In this document: positions 35,159 to 46,667 of the stretch, piece after piece
Layout of the letters: every line of letters begins with the position of its first letter
Position numbering within the stretch: the first letter of the stretch is position 1
NCBI GenBank assembly: GCA_014281115.1
Contig: JACONQ010000007.1
Coordinates: 2,790,001-2,854,000, forward strand
Direction: 5' to 3'
DNA: 64,000 bases
Source: Laburnicola sp. R22_1
Taxonomy: Eukaryota; Ascomycota; Dothideomycetes; Pleosporales; Didymosphaeriaceae
Notes under the pieces: generated by a model
What the model was told of the DNA's origin: nothing
The model's database searches: none
The model's input: only the letters and a program-made list of their open reading frames with translations
Translations under genes and position numbers: made by a program

Positions 35159-35793
35159 ATGTACACTTCTATGAGCCTCGTCGCGATTGTTGCTGCTCTA
35201 GCCATTGGGGCCACCGCAGGTACGTCTCCGACGTTCCAACTCTAGATAGACCATGTTGCTGACCGTTCGCAATAGCGCCTACTTCCCTGAACCGTCGCCA
35301 GAATGCCTGCTTCATCGTCGGAAACACCGAGCTTCCCCAGGAAACAGCCGACATCGCCGACGAAATCGCTAGCTCCATCACTTGCGGAGGCGCCACCACC
35401 ATCGGAAACGTCCCAGATGTGACTTCCAACGGCGTCTCCTTCTCCGACATCGACTTCTCCCAGTCCTCGTCTACCCCTCTGCAATTCGCCCTCGACACCT
35501 TCGCCACCGCCGATCCGCTGGCGTCCACCGACCTGGACGCTTTCACCACCAACCTCAATCTCTACCAGGCGACCGAGGCCGGCATTCGCAGCGAGGGTGG
35601 CAACCTGGCGATCAAGGAGCCCAAGTTCTTCCTAGCATTCCAGGTTGCGAGGATCAAGACTGCACAGGGCGTGGCGATTACGGATCCGGGACAGACGGTC
35701 GAGCATTTGCTTGGGAAGGTGCAGAAGAACGCTGGCGGTGCGGACCAAGGGCTGCTGGGCCAGGTCGAAGCTTTGGCGACGCAGTTGGCGTAG
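35159..35793 (+). CDS. Small secreted protein, unknown family
   Basis: Two exons (35159-35219, 35276-35793) give 192 aa. Residues 1-20 form a clear signal peptide (MSLVAIVAALAIGATA core) with a likely cleavage at ATA-AP or just after the following Arg-Arg (NRRQ), a Kex2-type site. The mature chain has only two Cys (NACFIV, SSITCGG), which could form one disulfide. It is Ala/Thr/Asp-rich with predicted helices (FALDTFATADPLASTDLDAF, LGQVEALATQL). The layout resembles abundant cell-wall-associated small proteins of ascomycetes, but I recognise no named family. The intron splits the signal peptide's end, a common feature of fungal secreted genes. Confidence 0.8.
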
Positions 35794-37552
35794 GGTATAT
35801 CCTAGCTAAGATGCATTCAGAGAACGAATGTAGTTGCAATCAAGAGTTCGAGCGGGGAGCAGTCGAGGTAATACTCTGGTGTTGTTAGCAACACAGGAAG
35901 CTGGCTTGAGGCGTATACGCAGTCGTAGTTCAATGCTATCTGAAAGAAGACTTCGCGCACTCCCGGTACACGGTATAACGCTGTTATGGAAAGCTGTGGG
36001 GGTGCTAGGAAAACGCTTTGAAACAAGGCAAAGCAATGAGTTGTTCAATGCAGTATACCCAATAATCAGCTTTGTCTTACGGCCATCATGCCAATGTGAA
36101 GTGACCCTTCCCCAGAGTAAATTTGGTGAAATGACTGGAGAGTAGGCTAAATAGCTGTGGACTGGACGGATTTCCGGTTCCTCTCGACGAAAAAACGAGC
36201 CCCTCCCTCATTGTGCGAGCAGCTAGTTCCCCGCAACAACCCTGGGTAGGATGCCATGTGTTGTTTCACGTCCATGACGTACACAGTCGATGAGGATTTG
36301 TCCAGTTGGACTGGCATGCTTCGCCCGTGGTAGCAGGATGTCCGAAGCATGGTCGGGCGCCCATGCTTAGTACCATGAACGCCGGTACGCATCGTTGGAT
36401 GAAAGTCCGGGGCGTAGAATCGCCGTAGATAGCAGATGCCTACAGTATGTAGAGGGCCGAGGCGGAGCAGGCTAATTTTAAGACACGGTTCTGGCCGTCG
36501 CGTCGGATGATTGCGCAGTCATCCGCCACGCAAGCCGGCGACAACCCCGGACCGTGGGCCGCTGGGGTCTGGTGTCTGGACCATACGTGAGATGGCGATG
36601 CGGGCGCCAGGCGAGTCCAGGCTGTCGAGGAGCTAATAGTACGCTGTTGAGGGGGGTGTCCGAGGCGTGTAGTGCGTTATCTATACATCGCGGCTGGATG
36701 CATGTGGTGTTTGCAACGAGTCCAGCCAGTCGAGGCCACTGTGAGCACCCGCACCGACGCACTGCGCTAGCGCATCGCACCTGCCGCTTCGGGGAGACCA
36801 GCCGCATCAGGTTTGCGAGGCTCGAGAAAAAAGAAGGCGCGGCCGCGGGCAGCAGAAGGCGCGATGGACGCAGAGGTGTTTGTATACTGCCCGCCTCGCC
36901 TCTGTAGCTCCAGCAGACTCTGCAGTATCCAGACGCTGCGAGCGCGTCCCAGCACGGCAGCCGGCCGGCAAGGCGCCATCATCGCGATTCCCACGGCCCT
37001 CCCTGCTGATCTCCGCGTGAAAGCTGCGCGGCTGTTCACCAGAGTTGCTGCGCTCGGGGCGCACAGCCATCTTGTTAATCGCCAACCCAACCCAACCTCG
37101 TTCGGGCATAAGCGTTGCGGCCCCTTGCGCGTCCGCGTCGTCAATATCGTGCCTTCCAACTTGTTCCAAGTGCCTCGTCCGTCCGACGTTCCCACTTCTT
37201 CGTCGCGCCTCTCCCCCCTCTCGCGCTGAAACAGTCTGCCCTCGACGTCGCCGCCGATTCGTGCGGCCTCTCCAACACGGCGCGCCGACAGCGGTACAAC
37301 GCTCGTCGAGCTAGCGGAGCCCAGATCCTGCCGGGTGATGACCATTCTATGGCCGGGCCTCACGTTGCCATCGCGAGACGAAGAACAATCACCTCTGCCG
37401 ACGACCGCGGCCCCCCGGCCTCGCTGCTAAACGCCCTCCCCTTCGTGCCCTCCAGCCCGACAGGCCCGCCCTTGATTTCGGTGCCAGAACACCACCAAGG
37501 GTACACGTCTGCCCGGGCGCCGCCCTTTGCCCGCTTCAGCGCGCGCCTGTCA
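35794..37552. other. Intergenic region with a dispersed-repeat copy
   Basis: 1.76 kb lacking a convincing gene. The part after 36,800 is CpG-rich and open on both strands, consistent with the long leader of the next gene. An upstream in-frame ATG at 37350 could extend that gene by 67 residues of low-complexity sequence. Confidence 0.45.
35947..36013 (+). repeat. Dispersed 66-bp repeat, copy 1
   Basis: Matches the reverse complement of 52390-52455 with three mismatches and one indel. The shared core includes CGGTACACGGTATAACGCTG and GTTATGGAAAGCTGTGGGGG. It lies 150 bp downstream of the secreted-protein gene. No terminal repeat is visible around it. Confidence 0.85.
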
Positions 37553-38253
37553 ATGCCTTTCGAGCTCTCCGCCTGGCATGCGCAATGGCTCAGTCGACTG
37601 CGTTCAGCCCTCCGCCTGCTCGTCATTGTCCTCAGCGGCGCCGTCATCGTCTTCCTCGTCCACACCCTCGAGATCTACCGCGGCAACCGCTATCTCGACC
37701 TCCGCAAAGGCGAGCTGCCCATGACATGGCCTGCCCGCACCAACCTTGCGCCCACCCTGATACTCTTCGCCGTCGCCGTCGCCAGCTTCCTCGCCTCGCT
37801 CACCGCCGTCGGCCTGACGCTCAAGCACTCGTTCCGCAGGCCAATCCGCCCTCGCGGTGTCTACCGCGTCCTGAGCGGTAGCTTCGGTGTGTTGCTCTGG
37901 GCCGCGGCCATTGCGGCCTTCACGCTGCTCGACAAAGCTAGCAAAGCCAGCCTGGGCAGGTATTCCTGCAGCAACAAGAATGTCCTGAGCAACGGCCGAT
38001 ACCAGTATCGCGCTGTCTGCGAAGAGCAGGTAAGCCAGCCTCGCCACAGCATGCCTGCCGATACCCCACTAACAGCTTCCAGGGCGTCGCCTTTTACCTG
38101 GCCATCGGCGCCGCAGCCGCAGAGCTCACCACCCTCCTCACCCTCACCCTCTCGTCCCCCTCCTCACCCGAGCAACGCCCACCGGGCCCAAAGGACGATC
38201 ACGAAAAGAAGCGATCGATGAGCATCAGCAGCGGCACCAAACGCTACCCATGA
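37553..38253 (+). CDS. Four-helix membrane protein, unknown family
   Basis: Two exons (37553-38029, 38083-38253) give 215 aa. Four hydrophobic helices are visible: LLVIVLSGAVIVFLVHTLEI, LAPTLILFAVAVASFLASLTAVG, SGSFGVLLWAAAIAAFTLL, and GVAFYLAIGAAAAELTTLLTLTL in the second exon. A loop with two Cys (SCSNKNVLSNGRYQYRAVC) sits between helices 3 and 4, in the position of the extracellular loop of MARVEL-like proteins. The C-terminus is Ser/Pro-rich and basic. I start at 37553 because the preceding in-frame sequence is low in complexity; the ATG at 37350 is an alternative. A MARVEL-like fold is inference from topology. Confidence 0.75.
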
Positions 38254-38419
38254 TGCCCTCCCTTTCCTCGGATACGAATCATCCTCCTCCTGCTTCTCTG
38301 TACAGATCTTGTTTCCACGTCATTGCAATGATACCCTGGGGTTTGCACATTTTGGTCGTTAAGGGCGGCAAAAACATATCGGCGTTTCTCTAGCATGACC
38401 ATTTTTGGGCTGTCTCCGC

Positions 38420-39730
38420 ATGCATTTGCATTTCTCGGAGTTGCATAGTCGCTTTTTGTTACGGTTTGACGATACTTTAGACGGAATATTAGGGCTACTG
38501 CAGCGAAAGATTTCGAGGAACGCCCATGGCCACATGTTCACGGCGGCCATCGCAATGCGGCTAATCGATAACTCAATGTTGCCTCTACACCTTGTAATTC
38601 ACCCACTAAATACGCTTCGAATTCAAAACAGTACATATCTCTTTTATGTCAACGAGATACTTACGTCTAACAGCCTCATCGCGATTATGCTTGGGCGTCT
38701 TCGGATGAATGTAGACGATTGCATCCATCATTTCTTGAAGTTCATGGACGAAGCCAACCAGGGGATCAAGGCCTTGGGCCTCGATCATGAAGCAGTCACT
38801 CAACGACTAGAGAATGTTTTAAAAGATTTTGTCGAAGAATCATTTCTACGAGATCCAAATGCCCTGCTAATTGACGTTGACCACGAAACCCCCAAATGCA
38901 AAACGTCAGTATGCAAACTCCATTGAACAATATGGAAGACTTACATGTGATAGATTCGTTCGTGTTGTAACAGAGAGTGGTCAGGACTTATTCTTAAACA
39001 GCTTTATTGGAGCTGACTCATATCATTCGCGAATTCCGATATGGCAAGCGGCCATAGCTACTTTAGCCACTCTTCCGTTCTTTGAAGGCGTCACTCCCAG
39101 CAACAATGAGAGATTTGGAAAAGGTGGACCAAGAACTAGCAATCCTTTACAGGGTCTTCAATCTGAAGTATTCAGACAGTTCCATGTTCACCCCCAACGC
39201 GTGAACTGTACCGTATCGGTGGGTACTGGTAAACTCAACGACAGGTACACTCCAAGCGAATTGAGGCCATACAGAAATCGCGTCAGCGCTATAAAATACA
39301 GGATTTCTTGTGCGATATCTGCTGAGATCAACTCGGAAGAGGCGGCCAAATCCCTCGGCCGTGAACGATACGCCCGATTCAATCTACCAGGAGATCTTGA
39401 AGACTGGGATCTAGAGAACTCAGGTCAAGTGAGAGAAGTCGCTGATGCAACCCAGGATTATGTCGAAGCTCCTGAAGTCGCTCAAAAACTAGCTGAAGTT
39501 GCTACGCTGCTCGAGAAAAGTCGCAAATTGCCCGACCCAAAAGGTACAATATTTGCCCCTAGCCAAGTTATACTCTCTCTCACTGATGTCGCTAACCTTT
39601 GACAGCGTTCCGTGCAGACTTTGGGACTCAGCACGCGGCTGCAGGGGAGAAGGCGGCGAGCACCTTTGATAATCAAGCAGAATCTGCAGGCGACAAGGGG
39701 AAGATGAGGGCGGATGCTGATGTAGTATAA
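38420..39730 (+). pseudogene. 5'-truncated patatin-like phospholipase relic
   Basis: Three exon-like blocks (38420-38904, 38954-39543, 39606-39730) join in frame to 399 codons. From about 38665 the sequence is patatin-like: LIAIMLGRLRMNVDDCIHHF, then VDHETPKCKTFVRVVTES and IPIWQAAIATLATLPFFEGV. A GTGKLNDRYT block and a YARFNLPGDLEDWDL C-terminal block follow. The expected N-terminal part is absent: no GGGxRG oxyanion loop and no GxSxG nucleophile motif precede LIAIMLG. The 245 bp upstream are open but unrelated. The remaining introns keep good splice sites and there is no internal stop, so the truncation looks recent or the fragment is maintained. As it stands it should have no lipase activity. 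A dispersed repeat core lies 250 bp downstream. Confidence 0.75.
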
Positions 39731-40937
39731 GCGCCAAGATGGGCATCGACCGCGAAAAGGGCGCTCTGGTTCGCACCAGCGGTGAACGGAGGTTGAGCTT
39801 GGTCGATGTTACTTCTCGGTGCAGCCTCCGATTACAGCGATGATTTCTTCGACATGGGCTTCTGGTGCAAGTCAAAGGGGGTTCCTCCGCCAACGGCGTG
39901 GCACCTGTTATTTCCGTATTCAAGGCCTACTGTCTACAGCCGCAGGACAGAAGTTTAAGTACAGCCGGCCTTGGTATTGCTCGTCCTGGGGCAACACACT
40001 CCTAGCACTGTAGTTGTTGCGTTGCAGGGCAGGGAGAACTACGCGTATACCCGTTGCGCCCCAACCAAAAAAAGATATGACATTTCACAGGCATCGCAAG
40101 GCTGCCCCTTCTGGTCTGCTATCTGCTTGAACGTACAAATCGTTTCCCTGCTTCCTGAAATGAGATCGAGTTGGATAGTCTCCCGCATAAAAGCTACACT
40201 GAAGCGTTCATCGTACCTATGATGGAGCTCATTCCAGCGTAGATAGTTTGGCATCTGACACTCGACTGATGCCCAATGCGCCTATGCCTTGGACCGCCAC
40301 TAGGTCGCACATGCACACTTTTGATTATGTCTGCTCCCGTTCTGTTGCAGAGCCTTGTGCACGACCGCTCTCCCTATACAATCAGAGATTAGGAGATTAA
40401 GAATCGCTGGGCTTCATATTGCCTATCCTGGGTTAACACATGGGATGTAGAGTTTTGTCTTGGTAGTGTGTTATGTATATTAGTAGCTGTCAAGGATCGC
40501 GTACTGGTCTGATGGTGTTCGAGTGTGGACTAGAGGTATGATGGGCTTGGGAGGAGAGTTAGTGTACGAGGTTCAGAGGTGGCAGGATGAGGAAAGGAGT
40601 TATGGTGCAGTAATTGTGCTGCATAAAACAATGCCTGCGTCATCTTGCCAATGACCGCCTCAATGTATTGCCATAGATTTGGAAACTGCTGCGTCATCTT
40701 GAAGCTTGGCTCTTACGCCTCTAATCGTTGATTGATGAGGCGTTCTTATGCGCCTGTATCAACGTTCCGCCAGCCTCTCCTCTACCATCAAACGGTCCAT
40801 ATCAATCCCACCAACCGAGTCTCAGCCCAGACGACGTCCCCTTATTCCAACTTTCTCTCCGTACCTTTCAACCCAGACTCCCCTTCAAACCCTCCAACTC
40901 CACCAGCGCAGACAAAAACGACCCGACCCGACCATCA
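39731..40937. other. Gene-poor stretch with two dispersed core motifs
   Basis: No gene is recognised. Two copies of the dispersed core lie at 39985-39997 (CCTGGGGCAACAC, preceded by GTATTGCTCG) and 40427-40439 (CCTGGGTTAACAC, preceded by TATTGCCTAT). Confidence 0.65.
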
Positions 40938-41498
40938 TCACCGGCAGCGAGATCTTCCACCCCCTCTACCGCGCAAAATCGTAGCCCGTCCCTCCTCCCC
41001 CCTTCTACAAGCCTCCCGGACGCAATCAAGAAAATCCCCATCTCTAACCACCCCCACCACCCCCTGCCTCAGCAACACCCACTTCACAAACGCCCCCAAC
41101 ACCCTCTCATTCCCCATATCCCTCGCCTTCCCCACCTCCGTCCCATCCACGACCATAATATCCGCAAAAACATCCTCATACCGCCGATACCCGGGCAGCG
41201 GCGCCTCGAACAAATACGCATCCCCCTCGTTAAGCCTGTCCGGGTCGTCGTCGCGGAAATAAACAACTTCGCCGCCGACGACGAAACACCAGAGTTCGCC
41301 TATGGTTTGCGACCCGTAGGTCCCGACGCGGACGCCGGTTGTGGGCTTGATTCCGCCGGTGCGCAGCTGGAGGAGGCGCGTGGCCAGTGTGTAGCCGTCG
41401 GTGTTGAGCGGGAGGTAGGAGTCTTCGTAGGAGTGGGTTAGGACGTGGGTTTCTCCGTCGGCGAGGGTGTAGGGTGGGGGTTTGGGGGGTGCGGCCAT
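40938..41498 (-). CDS. Hypothetical protein, single exon
   Basis: An open frame of 186 aa starts at MAAPPKPPPYTLADGETHVL. It reads as a compact mixed alpha/beta protein: GYTLATRLLQLRTGGIKPTTG, then GELWCFVVGGEVVYFRDDDP, then RYEDVFADIMVVDG and FVKWVLLRQGVVGVVRDGDF. The tail is Gly/Arg-rich. The other frames on both strands are also fairly open because of composition, so coding status rests on the globular look of this frame and a clean ATG. I do not recognise a family. Confidence 0.6.
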   Translation of the reverse strand: MAAPPKPPPYTLADGETHVLTHSYEDSYLPLNTDGYTLATRLLQLRTGGIKPTTGVRVGTYGSQTIGELWCFVVGGEVVYFRDDDPDRLNEGDAYLFEAPLPGYRRYEDVFADIMVVDGTEVGKARDMGNERVLGAFVKWVLLRQGVVGVVRDGDFLDCVREACRRGEEGRATILRGRGGGRSRCR

Positions 41499-41783
41499 GG
41501 CGGGTTGGGGCTGGGGTTGAAGGGTTGGGTGGTTTGGACGTTGCGGGGGAGTACGTGCATGTATGCAGTTGGAGGAAGTCAGAGGACTGGTGCAAACGGG
41601 TTGTGAAGCGCACGTGTTTTCCTCGCGTGGGAATTGCGTTTGCGAGCAGCGCTAAAGGGTACAACGTTCGCGAGTGGGTGAAGGACTCCTCGAGTGCGCA
41701 ACGCGCGCCACACCAGTACGGACCCTCGCGGCGTCGGCGCAGAGCAAGCTGAAGATGGGAAACGTTCATTTTCTATGCGCCTC

Positions 41784-43074
41784 CTACCTCTCCCGCCCCT
41801 TCTTCTGCTTTTCGCATACGACCTCCGTGGTGAGCGGTACCTTGCCCACAACATGGTCTATCACCAACTGATCGCTGTAGTCCGTCTTCTGCAGCTGTGT
41901 CAACCTCTTCTGACTATCGTTACTTTTCACAGAGTCCGTTCGCGACATTTCGTAGTCCATATTGTTGTTGCTGGGTCGGCGGTGGTGATGCGTTACTCGC
42001 ACTTCCTGCGTAACGAAGATTTGTGGTAGCGCGGCGACGATGACGGGCCAGAAGATGGGGATCGAGGCGCAGATGATGGCGAAGTCAATCTCCAAGGAAG
42101 AGAGCGTCATGGTGAGGGCGTACCACCATGTGAAATCTATACTGACTACGTCGGAGGCGTTGTGGCGTAGAGCCGTCCACAGGCGTAAGACGGACAGGAG
42201 AACGACACTGCAGGCCTTGTCAGCAGGTCGCCTGCATCGTGGTGGGGTTTGCTTACATGGAGCCAAGCGAGAAGAGCGCGATAAGTGCGAAGACTTGTTT
42301 CGAGGCTAGTCCTGGTCTAAAATACAGCGCGATGGGTATGCAGAATATCATCGTATCCAAGGCCATGTTGCTCGCGGCGAAGGCAAGGAAGGCATGCCGC
42401 GCGCCGTGTATGTCGCCGAATCCGGTGCCCCAGCATCGGGGCGGTGGTACCTGGGTGCGGTGCCAGAAGCCGTCTACAGGAAAGCAAGGGAACCAGCCTT
42501 GGAAGAACCAGAAGCTTGCCCAAAGGCTCGTCAACACCAACATGACGATGCATACTTTTCGGACGAGTCCCTCTCTGAATAGGCGAAGGTATTGGCAAAG
42601 CAGGGACAGCTTGACGAGGCCAGCGCACGTATAATAGGCCGCGCATCGGAAGTAGAGGAATTGGAATAACGAGACCAAGTTTTCTGGCTTGATGTACACG
42701 AAGTGCGTTCCGAGGCCGACTTTTAAGGCTGCACGTTGATTAGCGACTGCTAGCCTTTGGGAATCAATGGGGTGCTTCGTACCGCCGTAAAAGCCAACTA
42801 GTGACACCAGGTTGAACACCGCACCGAGCATGATCAAGTAGTCGTCCCAGCCAGGCTCCCGCACCAATCTGAATCGCGTATACAACCGGAAGAAGACAGC
42901 TGCCCAAGTCAAAATCTAGTCGGCGTTAGAGGTTGTTGCTACCTATCGCGCACAGGGCTTCTTTACGTGAAAAGGTAGCGTTATTCCATACACCAACGCA
43001 GGTCTATTGTACAGCGGTGGGACTTCGTTCGGGTCCGGAGGCGGCACCGCATAGATTTGTGCAAAAGATGCCAT
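41784..43074 (-). CDS. Rhodopsin-fold fungal integral membrane protein (SAT4/PTH11-like)
   Basis: Four exons (42967-43074, 42783-42915, 42257-42728, 41784-42207) give 378 aa. Seven helices fit the fungal rhodopsin domain: NRPALVYGITLPFH running into ILTWAAVFFRLYTRF, then WDDYLIMLGAVFNLVSLVGF, LVSLFQFLYFRCAAYYTCAG, VCIVMLVLTSLWASFWFFQG, NMALDTMIFCIPIALYF, FALIALFSLGSIVVLLSVLR, and FTWWYALTMTLSSLEIDFAIICASIP. The W-D-D and P-C-F/W-x-C-W motifs (GWFPCFPVDGFWH, RCWG) and the final LEIDFAIICASIP block are diagnostic. The C-terminal tail is Ser/Thr-rich and cytosolic. Members act as possible surface receptors; PTH11 itself is needed for host-surface sensing, but most members are uncharacterised. 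The second intron is 54 nt with no stop in frame. Confidence 0.9.
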
Positions 43075-44131
43075 GGCGATCAACGCAGCATACAGGCCTC
43101 TGCTGAAAAGTCGAACTACGAGCGACGCAATCGAGACGTCGCTCAAGTAGAGAGGCCCACTACCGCGGGAGAGAACACTTTGTAAGGCTCTGGTCCCGGA
43201 TCCATGAACCGCAAATAAAGTTTCTGGGTTCCTGCACGGCGTGTACATGGGCCAGGTTCGGCATCGGCATGTGGTCGAAACGCTGGGAGCCAGCAAATAG
43301 ACGAGTCAGGGTGCGAAGAGGGACCGTCAGCAGGTCGCTCTTGTCCGCTTCTAGAAGGTGGTTCAGCAGACGATCGTGCCATCGCGGGGATTTGTGGTTC
43401 CAAAGCTGTGGCTAGGTCTACTTTGGAGCTCTTGCGCTAGCTAGTTTTTTTACGCAGGGCCATGGCCGGGATGCCCAAGGCATGTGCGATGAGATTTGTA
43501 AAATCTCTGCGGATTGCTGGTAATTTCGTCTGAACGTGACAAGGAGCTGTTTGGGCGACCCCGCAGGTTGCCAGCGCCGAGGATCGTCAAATATTCGTCG
43601 CCATCTTCGTCTTGTGGAGCTGCGGTGGTGGGTGACCGTTGGACCGGCATTGGTGACGCGCACCCACACCCACGTGTGCATCCTTGAAGCTAATGAGGAA
43701 CGAATTACATAATTCGTCTCGCTTTCGCATTCAGGAAACTATACATCACGCACGTGGTCGTGTTGCGCTAGAATGCTGTTTGCTTCTCATTCGTTCCCAA
43801 ATACCTTGCCGGTGCCGTAGCGGGTTCTTTGGATATCTGACTGGGAATGTCATTCATCAACATTGACGTGTGGTATATGGACAATACAGTGCTGATCGCT
43901 CCACGATACACCTGTTCTCCCGCGTAACTTCCGCGACAAAAAGTGCCTCGGTCTTGTTCGATTTATTCTGCGAATAACTATAATATAAGGTTGAGCGAGC
44001 CCTTCCATCCCCCCTAGGTACCCATCAACACCATCAATAACCCGAAGCTGGCGTGCAAGAGTCGACATATCCCTGCCATAAAGAGCATGCAATCATCCTT
44101 GGAGTCTGGCCTCCATCCCAACCGCTATATA
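43075..44131. other. Intergenic, no recognised gene
   Basis: About 1.06 kb contain the promoter of the rhodopsin-fold gene and the 3' side of the next minus-strand gene. Short open frames on the minus strand (43143-43681) show no domain. Confidence 0.45.
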
Positions 44132-44608
44132 TCAACCGAATATCCACACCCCTGAGAAGACACCACAGATGCCTATAATGATGAGGATAAGCTCAGGACC
44201 CGCCTTTATTCCCACGGGCAGACCCTCTGTGGTAAACTGCGCGACGATGCCCTTCGTGTAGTTGTTTGCGGCTTCGGTGAGTGCGAGCTCGGTCAAGTTC
44301 CCACACTGCTCGTTGAGGGCTTTGTCCGCTGTGAGCGCCGGAAGTTTGACTTGGGCGGCATTGAGCATTCGCGCCGTGATGATCGTGCCGACAGGGGCTT
44401 TTTGCATAAAGGCGGTGCGATAGGTGCTGTTGGCGCTGATGGTCGACATGTTGGCCGTGATGGAGTAGTCCAGGCAGGCATCGCCGCCAGTCGTGGCGAG
44501 AGGGCTCTCCTGGCGGGCGACCAGCTCGGCGGCCGGGAACTTTTCTGGCGACGCATAGGCGACGCGGAAAACGGAGAGGACAACGAGGAGGTTCGCGAGG
44601 AGCTGCAT
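44132..44608 (-). CDS. Secreted or membrane-tethered protein with C-terminal helix
   Basis: One exon gives 158 aa from the ATG at 44608; a further in-frame ATG lies seven codons upstream, but the shorter form starts directly with a signal peptide (MQLLANLLVVLSVFRVAYA). The luminal part has several N-glycosylation sequons (NMS, NST, NLT, NYT) and two Cys (DACLDYS, EQCGNL). The last 20 residues are hydrophobic (LILIIIGICGVFSGVWIFG), so the protein is anchored by a C-terminal helix or carries a GPI signal. I recognise no family. Confidence 0.7.
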   Translation of the reverse strand: MQLLANLLVVLSVFRVAYASPEKFPAAELVARQESPLATTGGDACLDYSITANMSTISANSTYRTAFMQKAPVGTIITARMLNAAQVKLPALTADKALNEQCGNLTELALTEAANNYTKGIVAQFTTEGLPVGIKAGPELILIIIGICGVFSGVWIFG

Positions 44609-46667
44609 CGTGACAGGCGGTGGCAACACTAAGCCTCGAGCTTGTTAAGAAATAAAGGTAGTATTAAAAGTAACGAGTGAACCAGCACCAAGAGAAGAGA
44701 ATGCTTTAGTGGAAAGGGAAAAACGCCCAAGGATTGAGGACGCAGCGAACGGATGGGCAACAGATAATCAGGCACGCGCCAGGAACACGGACATATATCA
44801 CTTTGCCTTACTTTCGCATGGCTGACGCTTCTGACAGGCCTGAGACACTGCGCGACGGATGCCTCAGTCCCGGACGTGCAACGTCTCATGGCTCGTCAGG
44901 GGGCAAATAGGCGCCCGCGCCTCTTTCGTAGCTTCCTAGACTCGGCGCCATCAGTAAAGCCACACACGTAGAATCGGGAAGGGCGTTGAGCTCAACAGAG
45001 AGCACGAGGTGCGGAAAACGCGTTTGGCTTGGGCGAAATGATGGAGGTGGCAATATCGTCAACGCGGGGCGACAGAGTTGAGCCCCTGAGGTTTCAGCTT
45101 TCCATAAGCGAGACAGGCCCGGGCGCGAGCATCCTCACGTGATGTTCTTATTACATCAAGGAACTCGTCGGCTACGTTCATGCTTCGTGTTGTGTGCTGA
45201 TGATCACACGATGCGCTTATAAGGTTGGAACTTGGCCAATTCTCTTTGCGTTGGGTGATGGTTGTGCCTGCCCATATACTTTTTCCACCCTATTGTCCTC
45301 CCACTTTCGTACCGACAGTACTACTGGCCCTTTCGACGCCGCACCCATGTAGTGCCCCCGCGAGATTTCATCGGAGACCCACTCATCCACCCGGGGCCTC
45401 ACCTGCGCCTGGGCAATACATGCATCACGTGTTTGGCCAGGACCCGCACGTGCGTGGACCTGTGGACCCTTGAACCAGTAGACGGCGTGCAAGTTGCGGA
45501 GTATTGAACAACGCTTGGAGAGATCCCTAGAATAGAGGACCCGAGGAGCCATGAGCCAAATAGATGAGCTCTTGTCGAGTTCTGTTGGCCTGCCAGTGCG
45601 ATGGTTCATGATGAACGATCTTCCTGAGGCATGGTTGAAAGAAACACGCTTATCATTCGTCTTCTGCATTAAGAGGTATCGGACAATGATGAGATGGCTC
45701 CGTTCCGTGATAATCTCAAATTGTTCGTGAGTCCCGAGGTCCTCTCTGACTACCCTTCTTTAAATTCCCTTGGACACTACAATCAAAACCCTCCAGAATT
45801 TCGAGCTTATACCCTTCGATTTGGGCACTGCCCGAAAGTAAAGTTAACTCCATATGAAAAATGCGATCGCCCGTGCAAAGTGCATGATTTTTATCACTCA
45901 ACTGACGTCTGATTTAGCCTATTCCAAATGTCTAGGTCCATACTCTACTCGAAATACTAGGAACGGACACACCGAGGGCTCAGGGATTACCTTACTGAGC
46001 TGGTCTCCCTTCGCACCGTCATTACCCAAGGTAGTCCATATGGATTCGATGCCATAGGCAGCATGTCAGTGCCGACAGACTGCTTTATCTACAGTGGCAG
46101 TCCGAAAGTTTGCGCATCTCCGGCCTTCGCATTGCCTATCCTGGGGTAACACGACTCTCCTACTAGTACCAAGATATCTTAGGTACCTAGGTACCATGGG
46201 TATCTGGATATGTTCGACTGGACTCAATCCCGCTCTGACTATCCACAGTTCTAAGCCCATGCAATAGGCGTATTGGTATGAGAAGTCTCTCGGTTGTCCT
46301 TCAGCACATGGCGAAGAAGCCCAGGTGAACCGAATGACGACCTTCGCGTGGCTTCGCGTGCTATTGGCTCACGGTACGGCGGTATAAAGAAACACTGCAT
46401 GGCTATTGAGATAGTGCAGTCACCAAAGATAGTGTCGGAGAGGGAGTTATCCTCAGCTGATCGTTCATTCACTTCAGTCTCACCCCAACGTTCACCAACT
46501 CTTCCTCAACGTCACGTGATGGCGCTAAACTAGCGGCTTGGCACACCCACACGCAATAGAACACCCGCGCACCTTGCAACTCTTCTCTTCTTCGTAGTTT
46601 CGCAGATCTTGTAAGTAGCCCCCAACGTCGACGCCCATGGGCCGCTGTAGCTAGCGTGATAGAGAAA
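44609..46667. other. Gene-poor transition region with one dispersed core motif
   Basis: 2.06 kb without a supported gene. A dispersed core lies at 46140-46152 within ATTGCCTATCCTGGGGTAAC (46131-46150). The 45,694-46,060 stretch has short open frames but no domain. This is where the housekeeping block ends and the transposon-rich part begins. Confidence 0.55.
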
